Of a DNA stretch of 64,000 bases, positions 36,101-43,609 are shown piece after piece. The stretch comes from Climacteris rufus. Taxonomy: Eukaryota; Chordata; Aves; Passeriformes; Climacteridae. Every line of letters begins with the position of its first letter. Position 1 is the stretch's first letter. Under the pieces are notes generated by a model. The model was not told the DNA's origin. It searched no databases and worked only from the letters and a program-made list of their open reading frames with translations. The stretch spans positions 81,609-145,608 of the forward strand of contig VZRZ01006456.1 in the NCBI GenBank assembly GCA_013398175.1. Reading direction: 5' to 3'. A program made the position numbers and the translations under genes.

Positions 36101-38410
36101 ACAGGTTCTGGAAGTCAGGATACTGGGCAAGTCATTTAGCTGGAAGAAAATACCACATCAGGTACTGAACAATTCATTTTTTTCCAAAATAGAGGGGCAC
36201 AATTTTTCTTGCTCCTTAGAGTTAGCAGGAAGCCAGCTGAGGTCATAATGCTGCAGGAGCCACTTTGTGCTTCCTGTTGCCTCAAGGGTTCCATAGCCCA
36301 CGGTCCCTTGGAAGCACTGGGGACACTGAAGTTATTTTCAGCATGCTACAACTTTTACAGATGAAGAACTGAAGGATTAGCTAACAGACATCTTTGTTAA
36401 TAACAAATTGGAACAAGGGACTGCAGGACAGCAAGGCTGAGATAGATTTGTTGAAGATTCTTTTTCGTTTGTGCCACAACCTTGCTAGAACTGCTCTCCT
36501 TGTAATAGATCATCTGAAGTGCTGCCACCAGGAGATTGTTTTAGCATATTGTGTCTTGGGGATCTGCTGGGGCTGCAGTGAGTTACCCACCAGTGAAATG
36601 TCATTACTAATTGCATCATCTCCATGTAGTGCTCTGTATGTTGTGGATCTGAAGAAGTTCAGAAAGATAGCAGCTGGAGATCGCCTCAGAGGACAGTACC
36701 AGGGTCTTAGTCAGGATCCAAACAGTCTGTCCAACCTTGATCAGGTGGGTTTTACTGGGTTTGTTTTGTTTTACTGGGCTGTGGTGTCAGATGTCCTTTC
36801 TTGTCCAAGTTTCCATCACAGCCAGATGCTAGTGACAGTCCTGTTACACCATCCTTCAGCTGGGGCACATATTGGTAGCATCAAATACATCTGGTGGGTG
36901 GAAACACCACCTTCTCCTTCAATGGCTTGAGACTACCAAATATTCCAGTATATCCCAAGTCAAATACCTAACACAACTGGGTACTTGTTTCTTGGGCTGC
37001 CCAGCTCTGAGTGCTTTCCTGTGCAGTAATAACCTGGAAATAAGCTTCTCACGGTGGTGGATGGAAAAAATAACACTGTGGTTTAATCAGCCAAGACCAG
37101 TCTTACAAACTGGTCCAGTACAGGTTTGATACTGGATTCCTATTACTGCTTTAATACTGTTTGCTAAATAAATAAATTTCAACAAAGCAAGATTAACAGT
37201 TGTAGTAGGTTTTTTTCCAAAGGACTTTGTCTGGAATGGGATGAAAGGTTGATTCATCATTTTATATTTGCACTGGGAAAAAGGAAAACTTTACAAAAGT
37301 TAACTTTCTCAGTACTGTCTGTTTGGGAGGGAGGGGTTGCTTCTTCCATCCGTCACCCTGTGGAAACAGCTACTAACTACTGACTCTTGCTCTGCACAAC
37401 AGGATTTGCCAAACAACATGATCCACCAGGTGCCAATTAAGTCCCTGCCCCAGGAGTGGCTGTGGTGTGAAACGTGGTGTGATGATGCCTCCAAGAAGAG
37501 AGCAAAAACCATTGACCTGGTGAGTGCAGGATGGCTCCCTCACTCTTCCATCACACTGAAAGACTGACCAGTTTGAGAGGCACTTCCCCACCTCAGGCTG
37601 CATTGCTATTTACACGTTTGCAACACTTGAGTTTTTTCCCTTAGTTTGTGTATTTCTCTTACCTGGAGCAGTGGCATTGTTCTGAATTTAGACATTTGCA
37701 CTGTTCTCTAGCTGAAGTCCAGGCAGGTGTTGTTCAGGACCAGCAGGTTAACCAGCCCCTGCAGAGGGAAGCACACCTCTGCTGAGTGCAGAAACCTTTT
37801 GTAGCCCCTCTGTTCTGTTTGCAGTGTAACAACCCAATGACCAAAGAGCCCAAGCTGCAGGCAGCCATGAGGATAGTTCCAGAATGGCAGGACTATGATC
37901 AAGAAATCAAACTGCTCCAGAGTCATTTCCAGAAGGAAAAAGAAACAGGGACACCAGCTGAGATGCCAGGACAACACACACACGGTAATCTTTGTTTCCA
38001 CACTGCTGGGACTTTCTCTGTTGCTCTGGTGGTGTGTTCTCCCTCACTATGAGCTTGTGCCATGCACAGGCTTGGGGGAGGACCTGTTAAATAATCAGGG
38101 GGTGTGATGGGATGGAAGAACCTTGCTGAGTGAGGCTGGTGTGATTGAATGTCATTCTGAAAGTCAGAGAACAGACTTACTGCAGTTCTGTAAAAGACCC
38201 TCACTGTTCTGCAAGTTCATGAGCTTGGCCTTACCTTAACCCTTAAGCACTGTGGCTGGGAGTTGTTCTTCAGGCACTGGCACCCTGCAAGGAACAAATC
38301 TTGGGGGGCTGTACTGATTTTCAAACCAATCTGCCAATGGAGGCAGCTGAAACTGAGTGCTCTTTTTTCTCTCCTCTTCTACAGATCCAGCAGCACATGT
38401 GGAATTATGA
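113..38410 (+). CDS. UGGT1: UDP-glucose:glycoprotein glucosyltransferase 1 (whole gene, 41 coding exons)
   Basis: UGGT1 is the soluble ER-lumen folding sensor of N-glycoprotein quality control. It adds one glucose from UDP-glucose to Man9GlcNAc2 on incompletely folded glycoproteins so that they rebind calnexin/calreticulin. I joined 41 exons, all with GT-AG introns and matching phases, into 1553 codons; human UGGT1 has 1555 and the two align almost end to end. Order: N-terminal extension 1-22, signal peptide about 23-41, four thioredoxin-like domains (about 43-960), beta-sandwich region (about 1000-1220), GT24 catalytic domain (about 1245-1520), tail ending HVEL. The DxD motif FVDADQ is at 1356-1361, so D1358 matches the human catalytic residue. 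Sequons are visible at N268 (NAT), N535 (NDS) and N1227 (NES). No frameshift or internal stop is present, so the gene looks functional. UGGT2 is less likely because identity to UGGT1 is near-complete in every exon. Confidence 0.98.
407..490 (+). repeat. 12-bp C/T-rich tandem repeat in intron 1
   Basis: Seven contiguous 12-bp units of CCTTCCCTCTGC and the variant CCTCCCTTCTGC, the last one degenerate. It lies in intron 1 just after the CpG-rich start. It is open in several frames only because of its composition and is not a gene. Confidence 0.9.
2418..2553 (+). CDS. UGGT1: UGGT1 exon 2: signal peptide and second start
   Basis: Residues 19-63 plus two bases of codon 64. The second in-frame Met (2429-2431, residue 23) has a strong context (A at -3, G at +4) and begins MGILIAVLGIWFSSSLVEG, a typical signal peptide with likely cleavage before DSK (residue 42). 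Starting here gives a 1531-residue protein. Acceptor ttttcag; donor AAG|gtaagt. Confidence 0.97.
4308..4390 (+). CDS. UGGT1: UGGT1 exon 3
   Basis: Residues 64-91; peptide begins SEFLSEEGQEKFWNF and ends TAEHDG. Start of the first thioredoxin-like domain. Donor ATG|gtaagt. Intron 2 before it (1754 nt) contains nothing I recognise. Confidence 0.97.
4932..5062 (+). CDS. UGGT1: UGGT1 exon 4
   Basis: Residues 92-135, ending SLRSYSATVQAFQQ, which is nearly identical to human UGGT1. Acceptor ctttgcag; donor CAG|gttggt. Thioredoxin-like domain 1. Confidence 0.97.
5384..5406 (+). repeat. (AT)n microsatellite in intron 4
   Basis: Alternating AT run of about 23 bp with one G interruption. Confidence 0.85.
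5877..5989 (+). CDS. UGGT1: UGGT1 exon 5
   Basis: Residues 136-172, from IAADEPPPKGC to LLQTASD. Acceptor atacag; donor CAG|gtattt. Thioredoxin-like domain 1. Confidence 0.96.
7078..7252 (+). CDS. UGGT1: UGGT1 exon 6
   Basis: Residues 173-231. Begins RPKPFLFKGDHRYP and ends VLRHYLP. Acceptor cccttag; donor CCT|gtaagt. GC-rich compared with its introns. Thioredoxin-like domain 1. Confidence 0.97.
7848..7865 (+). repeat. Poly-A run in intron 6
   Basis: Eighteen consecutive A bases. I see no retrogene or SINE body directly upstream, so it is treated as a simple repeat. Confidence 0.8.
8541..8637 (+). CDS. UGGT1: UGGT1 exon 7
   Basis: Residues 232-263 and the first base of 264. Contains VYLSGYGVELAIKSTEYK, essentially identical to mammalian UGGT1. 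Acceptor ccttccag; donor AAG|gtgaat. Confidence 0.98.
9233..9311 (+). CDS. UGGT1: UGGT1 exon 8
   Basis: Residues 264-289 with a sequon NAT at N268, the place of a conserved glycosylation site in human UGGT1; ends FLFGKL. Acceptor tttatag; donor AAG|gtaaaa. Confidence 0.97.
9509..9609 (+). CDS. UGGT1: UGGT1 exon 9
   Basis: Residues 290-323. Begins RQLYPDLSEELKELRKHL and ends PLKVWQLQ. Acceptor cttttag; donor AAG|gtaatc. Intron 8 is only 197 nt. Confidence 0.97.
10410..10509 (+). CDS. UGGT1: UGGT1 exon 10
   Basis: Residues 324-356: DLSFQTAARILTAPP through MKDLSQNFPTKA. Acceptor cttctaag; donor CAG|gtaact. Thioredoxin-like domain 2. Confidence 0.97.
11596..11656 (+). CDS. UGGT1: UGGT1 exon 11
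   Basis: Residues 357-377 (RAITKTVVSSELRAEIEENQK). A 61-nt exon. Acceptor ttttgtag; donor AAG|gtaatg. Confidence 0.97.
13259..13350 (+). CDS. UGGT1: UGGT1 exon 12
   Basis: Residues 378-407: YFKGTLGLQPGDSALFING onward to DLDTQDIF. Acceptor tttttag; donor TAG|gtagga. Confidence 0.98.
14016..14166 (+). CDS. UGGT1: UGGT1 exon 13
   Basis: Residues 408-458, from SLMDVLRNEGRVMEGL to AVDIRSSAIS. The first half is clearly GC-rich against AT-rich introns. Acceptor ctggcag; donor TCA|gtgagt. Start of thioredoxin-like domain 3. Confidence 0.98.
14433..14552 (+). CDS. UGGT1: UGGT1 exon 14
   Basis: Residues 459-498, WINNLEVDSRYNSWPSSVQ through IRQIRKNFHNF. Acceptor tttcttag; donor TTT|gtaagt. Confidence 0.98.
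15654..15739 (+). CDS. UGGT1: UGGT1 exon 15
   Basis: Residues 499-526, VLIVDPTHETTAELLNVAEM to NHIPL. Acceptor tatacag; donor GAG|gtaatt. Confidence 0.97.
16165..16300 (+). CDS. UGGT1: UGGT1 exon 16
   Basis: Residues 527-572, RIGLVFVVNDSEDVDGL to NNYAFQTVMS. N535 is in an NDS sequon shared with human. Acceptor atttcag; donor TCT|gtaagt. It ends in phase 0, which matters for the candidate microexon in the next intron. Confidence 0.97.
17000..17020 (+). CDS. Candidate 21-nt cassette microexon in intron 16 (speculative)
   Basis: A pyrimidine-rich acceptor (ctttcccttcttccag) is followed by 21 nt encoding SHWSDYK and then a usable donor, AAG|gtatgg. Both flanking junctions are phase 0, so inclusion would insert seven residues after S572 without a frame change. 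I do not know this insert from any UGGT1 protein; a chance pairing of splice sites is quite possible. Confidence 0.25.
17206..17337 (+). CDS. UGGT1: UGGT1 exon 17
   Basis: Residues 573-616, IYNKVKTGDQLKVEHVVSVL to DSAYDQNRK. Acceptor ctttcag; donor AAG|gtaaga. Thioredoxin-like domain 3. Confidence 0.98.
18728..18892 (+). CDS. UGGT1: UGGT1 exon 18
   Basis: Residues 617-671, AARAYYEQTGVGPLPVVLFN to FQRAVYL. Acceptor gtctttag; donor CTG|gtgggt. Thioredoxin-like domain 3. Confidence 0.98.
19079..19199 (+). CDS. UGGT1: UGGT1 exon 19
   Basis: Residues 672-711 and the first base of 712, GELSNDQDVVEYIMNQPNVV to YLDLTGM. Donor TGA|gtaagg, supported by the frame into exon 20. Intron 18 is only 186 nt. 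Confidence 0.96.
19932..20030 (+). CDS. UGGT1: UGGT1 exon 20
   Basis: Residues 712-744, NNHFVDDFARFTTLESKDK to AVANSMTYLTKK. Acceptor cttcctcag; donor AAG|gtaata. Confidence 0.97.
21350..21373 (+). CDS. UGGT1: UGGT1 exon 21 (24-nt microexon)
   Basis: Residues 745-752 (GMSSKEIY) and the first base of 753, matching the human protein. Acceptor tttgaccag after a strong pyrimidine tract. The donor, ATG|gtaact, has C at +5 and so is weak. See the alternative terminal-exon entry. Confidence 0.95.
21374..21459 (+). CDS. Possible read-through extension of exon 21: hydrophobic C-terminal tail (speculative)
   Basis: If donor 21 is skipped, the frame continues for 28 residues from codon 753, including CFGISYVVLGIFWFLYN, to TGA at 21457-21459. 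An AATAAA follows at 21705-21710. The product would be about 780 residues, lacking TRXL4, the beta-sandwiches and GT24, with a membrane-anchor-like end. Pyrimidine-rich intron starts often read as hydrophobic, so this remains a hypothesis. Confidence 0.25.
21705..21710 (+). terminator. Possible intronic polyadenylation signal AATAAA (intron 21)
   Basis: Canonical hexamer about 330 nt after exon 21, with T/G-rich sequence (ttttgtcttg) some 25-35 nt downstream. It could end a short UGGT1 transcript. AT-rich DNA yields such hexamers by chance. Confidence 0.35.
21906..22000 (+). CDS. UGGT1: UGGT1 exon 22
   Basis: Residues 753-784, DDSFVRPVTFWIVGDFDKP to YDAIKHQ. Acceptor attgcag; donor CAG|gtaggt. 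Start of thioredoxin-like domain 4. Confidence 0.98.
22626..22832 (+). CDS. UGGT1: UGGT1 exon 23
   Basis: Residues 785-853, KSSNNVRIGMINNPSEDPN to GADILEFAVG; the longest coding exon (207 nt). Acceptor aacacag; donor GGG|gtaggc. Confidence 0.98.
23091..23263 (+). repeat. Direct duplication abutting an N (intron 23)
   Basis: Bases 23091-23182 and 23185-23263 share the same start (TTAAGTGAGTCAGTTG) and the same A/T-rich end (ACAATTACAT), with N at 23183 between them. The left copy has about a dozen extra bases in the middle. Most likely two overlapping contig ends that were not merged. Exons are not affected. Confidence 0.85.
23525..23656 (+). CDS. UGGT1: UGGT1 exon 24
   Basis: Residues 854-897, GMDTNIFKEAFDSPTVDFVL to GQRAVISNGR. 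Acceptor ctttcag; donor AGG|gtgaga. Thioredoxin-like domain 4; the hydrophobic VLKLKKGQRAV stretch is conserved. Confidence 0.98.
24583..24713 (+). CDS. UGGT1: UGGT1 exon 25
   Basis: Residues 898-940, IIGPLEDGEMFNQDDFHLLE to QQLGFEED. Acceptor ggggatag; donor TCT|gtaagt. Confidence 0.97.
26014..26109 (+). CDS. UGGT1: UGGT1 exon 26
   Basis: Residues 941-972, LASDLVMKVDALLSAQPKGE to YHFFEERY. Acceptor cttttcag; donor CAG|gtatag. The preceding intron 25 (1300 nt) holds nothing I recognise. Confidence 0.97.
26421..26523 (+). CDS. UGGT1: UGGT1 exon 27
   Basis: Residues 973-1007, SAVKLRPKQGETYFDVVAIV to RLAPLLL. Acceptor ctgtttag; donor TTG|gtaggt. Start of the beta-sandwich region. Confidence 0.98.
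26992..27071 (+). CDS. UGGT1: UGGT1 exon 28
   Basis: Residues 1008-1033, VLNQLINMNLRVFMNCQSKL to SDMPLK. Acceptor acttcag; donor AAG|gtaagc. Confidence 0.98.
27516..27705 (+). CDS. UGGT1: UGGT1 exon 29
   Basis: Residues 1034-1097, from SFYRYVLEPEISF to RTPYDLDNIYLEE, with FLDMPQSPLFTLNLNTPESW between, nearly invariant across vertebrate UGGT1. Acceptor atttcag; donor GAG|gtaaga. Confidence 0.98.
29323..29481 (+). CDS. UGGT1: UGGT1 exon 30
   Basis: Residues 1098-1150, VDSVVAAEYELEYLLLEGHC to VDTIVMANL. Very GC-rich with several CpGs, unlike the 1.6-1.7 kb introns around it. Acceptor ccctgcag; donor CTG|gtgagt. Confidence 0.98.
31210..31295 (+). CDS. UGGT1: UGGT1 exon 31
   Basis: Residues 1151-1178, GYFQLKANPGAWTLRLRKGR to EDIYRIY. 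Acceptor tttacag; donor CAG|gtagga. Confidence 0.98.
31631..31715 (+). CDS. UGGT1: UGGT1 exon 32
   Basis: Residues 1179-1207, SHDGTDSPPEADEVIVVLNN to KSKIIKVK. Acceptor gttttcag; donor AAG|gtgagt. Confidence 0.98.
32712..32800 (+). CDS. UGGT1: UGGT1 exon 33
   Basis: Residues 1208-1236, VQKKFDMMNEDLLSDGTSEN to ESGFWESLK, with the sequon NES at N1227. Linker between beta-sandwich and catalytic domain. Acceptor tttacag; donor ATG|gtaaaa. Confidence 0.97.
33263..33367 (+). CDS. UGGT1: UGGT1 exon 34: start of GT24 domain
   Basis: Residues 1237-1271. Begins WGFTGGQKNEDVKQDKDD and continues NIFSVASGHLYERFL, the first strand of the GT24 Rossmann-like fold. Acceptor ccttgcag; donor ACG|gtcagt. Confidence 0.98.
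33933..34017 (+). CDS. UGGT1: UGGT1 exon 35
   Basis: Residues 1272-1300, RIMMLSVLKHTKTPLKFWFL to YLSPTFK. GT24 domain. Acceptor tttgacag; donor AAG|gtttgt. Confidence 0.98.
34591..34773 (+). CDS. UGGT1: UGGT1 exon 36: catalytic DxD motif
   Basis: Residues 1301-1361, from EFIPYMAKKYNFQYELV through QRIIWGYKILFLDVLFPL to FVDADQ. D1358 and D1360 form the DxD motif that coordinates metal and UDP-glucose in GT24 enzymes. Acceptor ctctgcag; donor CAG|gtaaca. Confidence 0.99.
35799..35863 (+). mobile_element. CR1 LINE 3' end fragment in intron 36
   Basis: About 65 bp match the end of avian/reptilian CR1 elements: GGCTTGGACTCGATGATCTT, then AAGGTCTCTTCCAACCTAGT and two copies of the terminal octamer type ATTCTGTG (35841-35848, 35853-35860). 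The upstream body is not recognisable, so it is an old 5'-truncated copy. This is the clearest lineage marker in the window. Confidence 0.9.
36001..36161 (+). CDS. UGGT1: UGGT1 exon 37
   Basis: Residues 1362-1414, IVRTDLRELRDFNLDGAPYG through DSRREMDGYRFW to AGRKYHI. GT24 active-site region. Acceptor cccggcag; donor CAG|gtactg. Confidence 0.99.
36630..36744 (+). CDS. UGGT1: UGGT1 exon 38
   Basis: Residues 1415-1453, SALYVVDLKKFRKIAAGDRL to PNSLSNLDQ. GT24 domain. Acceptor catgtag; donor CAG|gtgggt. Confidence 0.99.
37403..37519 (+). CDS. UGGT1: UGGT1 exon 39
   Basis: Residues 1454-1492, DLPNNMIHQVPIKSLPQEWL through CETWCDDASKKRAKTIDL. GT24 domain. Acceptor cacaacag; donor CTG|gtgagt. Confidence 0.99.
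37825..37984 (+). CDS. UGGT1: UGGT1 exon 40
   Basis: Residues 1493-1545 and the first base of 1546. CNNPMTKEPKLQAAMRIVPE through FQKEKETG is conserved; after KEKETG the sequence TPAEMPGQHTH departs from the charged human tail. Acceptor tttgcag; donor ACG|gtaatc. Confidence 0.97.
38385..38410 (+). CDS. UGGT1: UGGT1 exon 41: C-terminal HVEL and stop
   Basis: Codes DPAAHVEL then TGA at 38408-38410. Coding length equals the human last exon's, which ends REEL. A long pyrimidine tract and acceptor cttctacag precede it, and its phase matches exon 40. The tetrapeptide is the ER-retrieval position; V at the second place does not fit the usual [KRHQSA]-[DENQ]-E-L pattern. Confidence 0.88.
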
Positions 38411-39330
38411 TCCATGGAGGCGAATTCAAGTTAGACTCTTTCATAGACAATTTTTATATTGAAAGCTAGGTTTTTTCCAGTATGTCTGCAAAACTGCTGA
38501 GTAATTGAATGGGATGATGTATGCATTTCTATTACTTGCCTTTGGGTTAATTTCTGCATATGAAATAGGATCTGGATGGCTGGAATTAGCATTACTGGTT
38601 TTTTTGCACCTGTGGTGGAGATGAAAGACCCCATGATGGAATTTAGCATTTCAGAAACAAAACTTCAGCATCCACTGGAAAAGCCACAGCCTGTTCCTTC
38701 AGCTGTTGCTGCCTTCACCACTGAGGAAGATCCTTTTGGCCTCAGATCTGACTTGAGAGCCTGGGAATTGCAGACATACATCCTAACCTCATCTGATGGA
38801 GACAATTTTTCCAGGTAACAGTATAAGGCTCTAAATTATGCCTTGAATTTGGGACGCTGTTTCATCTGCAGGTTTTCAAGTGATTGAAAATACTTCTTGG
38901 ATTTGTTCAGTCTGCCCTTGATTTTGTAACAAAACCAGCATTATTTTGATTTTCTATTTCCTGTCTTTGTTTATTGCCCAACTTTTGATTGTTTGGCTTA
39001 ATGTAGAGCTACCACAACCTATTTAAATGCCCATCCAAATGCAAATGCCTCAGCTTACAAAGTGAGCAGAACATGGAATTTGGCAGCTGAGTTCATCCTA
39101 GCCCATCTGACTTGAATCAAAGTGCCCTCCCTCCCTTCCTCCTGCTCCAAGTGTAAATCAGTTTGCAAAATTGGGAGGGCCTTACTCTTGCTGTGGTTCA
39201 CTGATTCATGAATGTTTTTTGTTTATGAAAAATCTGTGGAAGCTTGGAAGTTTATCATCATGTAAATTTCATTAACTTTATTTTTCTTCAAACAGCGATG
39301 TTGTCACATCAATAAAAACTTTGGAGTTCT
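38411..39330 (+). other. UGGT1: UGGT1 3' untranslated region (proximal end)
   Basis: Non-coding sequence after the stop up to about 15 nt past the first canonical AATAAA (39311). The end is approximate and transcripts may extend further. Confidence 0.65.
39311..39316 (+). terminator. UGGT1: Candidate UGGT1 polyadenylation signal (proximal)
   Basis: First AATAAA after the stop codon, 900 nt downstream, followed by T-rich sequence. Likely but unproven. Confidence 0.5.
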
Positions 39331-40790
39331 TAGGTCTTAAGCTTTAGTTCCCACTCAATCCTTTGATCATCCTTTTTGTTTGCACACATTACAGTCCTGA
39401 TTTGATTTTGGGGTTTCTGGATATTTCACTTGCATTTGCTTTCATTCTGTGCACAGATGAGAAAATATCTTCTTGCAAGGATTAATAAGCCTGGGCTAGT
39501 TTTATCCTTCATATTCATGTCTTCATTTTTAAAGATAATGCTGCCATAGTGTGCCATGAACATACCAATTAAAAGAGCCCCTCAAACCCCATTCCACTCA
39601 TTCTGTAGGATTAATGTCTGCTCCCTGTTACACTGAGGAGCTGAAGAGTTGAAATGTAAGAACTAAAAGGAGATTTCTAGTACGAAATGCAGTTACCTGT
39701 GCATCTTCAGAATGCTCTTTGGGTTTCATGCCTCCCATGTTTTTATACAGATAGATGTTTTGTGCTGTAAGACATTCAACCTGATGCTAATCCTGACTTA
39801 AGATAGTCTTCTGGAATTATTGTATTATACATCCTATCATGGTTTGGAGGAATCTGAAAGAAGACATCATTTGTACTGTTTAAACTGTTCAATGGTGCCA
39901 CTAAAGAGAAAAGCAGCTCTTCTGCAGGCACCTCAAGGAAGGGCCCAAACCAGCACCCCAGACTCTTAAAAAAGCAAATTCAGAGCAATTCCCTGAGCTG
40001 CCCTTGCTGCACATGCCCCAGGGCTGGGAAGGGATGGGTTATAACCCCTCTCCCACGGGAAGGCCATGCAGATGTGGGTGCCTGGAGAGCCTGCCAGAGC
40101 TACCAGCTGAGCTCTTTCCCCCTCTGGGGGGTTTGAAATTCACACAGTGTCCCTGGTACTCTGGAAATTACAGGTGAGGTGCCTTAAGCTTCCCATCAGA
40201 ACTGTTCCAGGTAAGACTTACAGTAGAAGGACTTTTTCCCTAGTGTAACCAACAGTGCACCTGCCAGCAAATTAATTACATGTTGTGTCAATTAGCCTCT
40301 TTTAAACAGCTCATACAGCACAGGTAGGATTGTCCTTTCTGTGTTCAGCTGCCAACCACTCCAGCCTTGCTGGAGCACATGGAATAGTGCAGGATGGAGT
40401 GGGCAGCAGCTCTACACCACCATTCCCTCCAGGGATGGATGGGGAAACAATATCCCCAAGCCCTCAGAACAAGAACAGCTTTCTGTGAAATCAGACCCTC
40501 TCCTATCTACAATCATATTTGGCTTTTTTTTCCCCCCTTCAGATTATATTAGGAGTCAGTACATTTACAATGCCTTGTTTGGAGTTGAATAAGAAAATAT
40601 TTTTAAATTAAATGTAGTTACAGCATTTTAAAAAAATTATGCTCCTTCATTTTGATAGTTAATGGATGTACTTGAACACCCACACTGCATCTTTTTTTAT
40701 TTTAATTATAAGATCTAACAAGCTGTGGAGGATATTTTTGTTGCCTCTAGTTAACAGAGGCCATGCTGTTCTGTTCAGTTGTTATACAGA

Positions 40791-40796
40791 AATAAA
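40791..40796 (+). terminator. Candidate distal polyadenylation signal
   Basis: A second AATAAA, about 2.4 kb after the stop. It could give a longer UGGT1 3'UTR; no independent support. Confidence 0.3.
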
Positions 40797-40829
40797 AGCC
40801 ATCTATCTCACAACTGGTACAGAAAGAAA

Positions 40830-43600
40830 CCAGAAACATACTGTGAGATTCTGTACCTTTGCAGTACTCAGAAGAGTCCTGTACCTGTTCTCAAGTACAA
40901 CACAAAATGCCCATGGTACTGATCATCCTGAATGTGAACAATTCCCATTTTTCCTGAGAAGCCACTATTTACTTCACCCAAGAATAACAATCATACAGAG
41001 ATTAATAACTTATTTTGGATCTGTGCATATGTATGCTCTCACATGCTCAGCTGGGCCTTGGAAGAAAAATATTTTGACAGGTCCATCTAGGAAGCTTAAT
41101 GAAATAGAGCTGCTGCTGATCGTATCACTGATGGTCTGGTCCTGTCACCAGTAAGACTGATGATGATTAAAAATAGAAAATGGGGATTACAGAGGTCACA
41201 GTGGAATTTTGAATCCCTCAGAGTAGAAAAGCCAATGCCACTGTTCCCATCTCTACCTACAAGCAGCTTGACCTCTTGGTGAGGAATTCACACTTGAGAA
41301 ATGCCCTGTAGTTTATTTTAACAGGAAGACTGCACTGCCTTACTGAAAAGCAAATAGCAAAGAAGTAAGTCTTTAAGATTTCTCTTTCATTTAGCTATAT
41401 AGGGTTATAAAGAAAATGAAAGGGACATATACAAAGCAGTAAATATCCAGTCACAGTATTTTTTAAAATATGGACTGATTTTACCCAAAATTTCTGTCAT
41501 CTGTTCAAGAATATTCCATAACTCCATGTGGCACCAATACCAAGTGACCCAGGGTAGTGGGAGTTCTCTCTCCTGAGTGTTACTGAGACCACAGTGAGTT
41601 TCCCAGTGGAAATCACAAAATCTGATGTAATAAAGCCTCTGCTGTTCTTTACCCATGTCTCTCCTGTCAGTTGCTTTGGGGGCAGATAACAGGTTTTAAC
41701 TGTGTTCCTTGGAGTACATTTTTCACTTCCTGTAGTCATCTGTTGAAAAGCTAGAAGGGAAAAGGAGGAGTTCCTCCTCCCAAGCAGCCTTGTTAATCAT
41801 GGTATTGGAGTAACCCCTGAACTGAGGCACTTCTGTTAAACAGTAGGAATATTTTACATAAATCTACCTTTTAGGTCTTTTTTTTTCCAACTCTACCTAC
41901 TGCTACTTAAAAAAGATGTTTCTATGTCAGCTTTTTTTTCATTTCTTCATTTGATTTGGTTTTACACTGATATTTCATAGTAAGCATTCAGAAAAGTGAT
42001 CCTCCAGTCATCCTTCCAAGTACAGAGCTGTGTCTGGAGCTCTGAAAGAGTTGGGAATGAATTCCAACTCCTATGGGACTCTCAAAGCCTCTCAACCAGA
42101 GCATCTTTATTAATCAAGGAGCTGTAAAGCAGACAGCTTGACACAGGAAGCCCAACAGAATGCCACAGAGATATGGATGGGCTTCCCTACACTTGACTGT
42201 TTGAACTTGCTCAGCTTTGCAAAATGAGAGCAAATCCTAGGAGACAACTAAAAGGGGAAGAGGAAGCAGCCAGAAAGAATAAATACATGGCATATATGCC
42301 TATGACCTCCTCAGCCACTAAAGGATTTTGCACTAGTCTCCTTTTGCTTTTCAAAGTACATATTTAAGCATGTAACTTTATGCTGAAGACTGATCTCCCT
42401 CCACCCCAAAAGAGCTGCATAAATGAGAATTCTGCCAGGGGGATGGGGGAGAAGGGATGGAGAAAGTAGTTTTGAAGCCTTTTCTTACAAAATTTTTTAG
42501 AATTGTATTAACCTGAACACAACAGGATTCTTTGATGGGCAAACTGTCCCATTCCCCTCAACCCCCATCCTCAATGCATGTGTGTAGCAGCAGCCCTGAC
42601 AGCACACACAGCTCCCTGTAAATGTGTTGGGAAGCTCAGTGCTCCAGCTGGGACTGTCACAGCACACAGTGCAGCATTTCTCCTGCAGTGCTGGAACACC
42701 AAGGGCAGCTGCTGCAGCNCCCCTGCCCCTTTACCTCTCCTTTAAAAGGAGAAATCTCTAAAGCAACTCTCAGCGCCCATGTCCAGCTCTCTCCATCAGC
42801 AGAGCCAGCTTTTCCAGTGCAAGACTTCCTGCCCTGAATGAACAGCCTGGGAGACACAGTCAGCACTCTGCACTGGTGCAGAGGCTCCCATGGGGACTGT
42901 CCCCACCCTGGGCTGAGGTGCAGCTGTACAGAGGGTGAACTGTACTGTACTGTACAGAGGACTGAACCCAAAGCTCTGTTCAGTGCTGCTTCTGGTGTAT
43001 GGGTCACAGCAGCTCACATCAGCTGCTGTCCCCACAGGAGAGGTGAAAGGGAGAAGCCTCTCCCACGTCACAGCCTTTCTTGTTTGCTGTGTACCATTTC
43101 GGCTCTCTGGGGAAGATACAAAGCCATATGAGAGGAGAAGCCCTTTGTCTACAGGTAAACAAATCCACAAGCTGCTCTTGCTGCCTGTTTCCATCTATTG
43201 GCCAAACAGTTGCACTGATATAAGAAGATGAAAAATCAAGTAATTAAAATGCACTTCAGAGTCAGACAAACAACAGTTATAGTGCCCTTATCACCAGGGC
43301 TTAGACACAGGGACAGGGATACCCCATGTCAGTCTTCCATGCACTCTGTGCTAAGCCTGAGGGGATCTTGCTCCCTGGAGTGCTGGTTTGGCCCATCCAA
43401 GGCACACATGGCAGTGCCTGTGCACACAGAAACATCCCTGCATTTAGCACAGAGCACACACCAGTGCTCACACCCTGTCCCACCCCCAGGAGCTGCCTGC
43501 AGACAGCTCCCTGCTGGACTGGCAACTGCTCAGCACTGCCTGGAGAATCCAGGCCACTGGATTGAATCCTGCCCCAGCAAACCCCTGCAGTCTGCACCAC
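40830..43600. other. Intergenic, nothing recognised
   Basis: Non-repetitive sequence with only short, unrelated open frames on both strands and no recognisable protein motif. One N at 42719 has no duplicated flanks. Confidence 0.6.
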
Positions 43601-43609
43601 GAGAGAAAG

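Larger units (their letters stand above)
168..38384 (+). other. UGGT1: UGGT1 introns 1-40: general content
   Basis: All 40 introns are GT-AG. The longest are intron 1 (2250 nt), 2 (1754), 30 (1728), 29 (1617), 11 (1602), 17 (1390), 20 (1319), 25 (1300), 6 (1288) and 36 (1227); the shortest are 18 (186), 8 (197), 13 (266), 39 (305) and 26 (311). Apart from the items listed separately (12-bp repeat, AT and A runs, microexon candidate, intronic AATAAA, N duplication, CR1 tail) I see no tRNA, snoRNA, transposon or nested gene in them, though small C/D or H/ACA RNAs could be missed by eye. Confidence 0.7.

Noticed and set aside
37985..38052. Read-through of exon 40 as an alternative C-terminus
   Set aside because: It lacks any ER-retrieval motif, whereas exon 41 gives a same-length homologue of the human last exon in the right phase.
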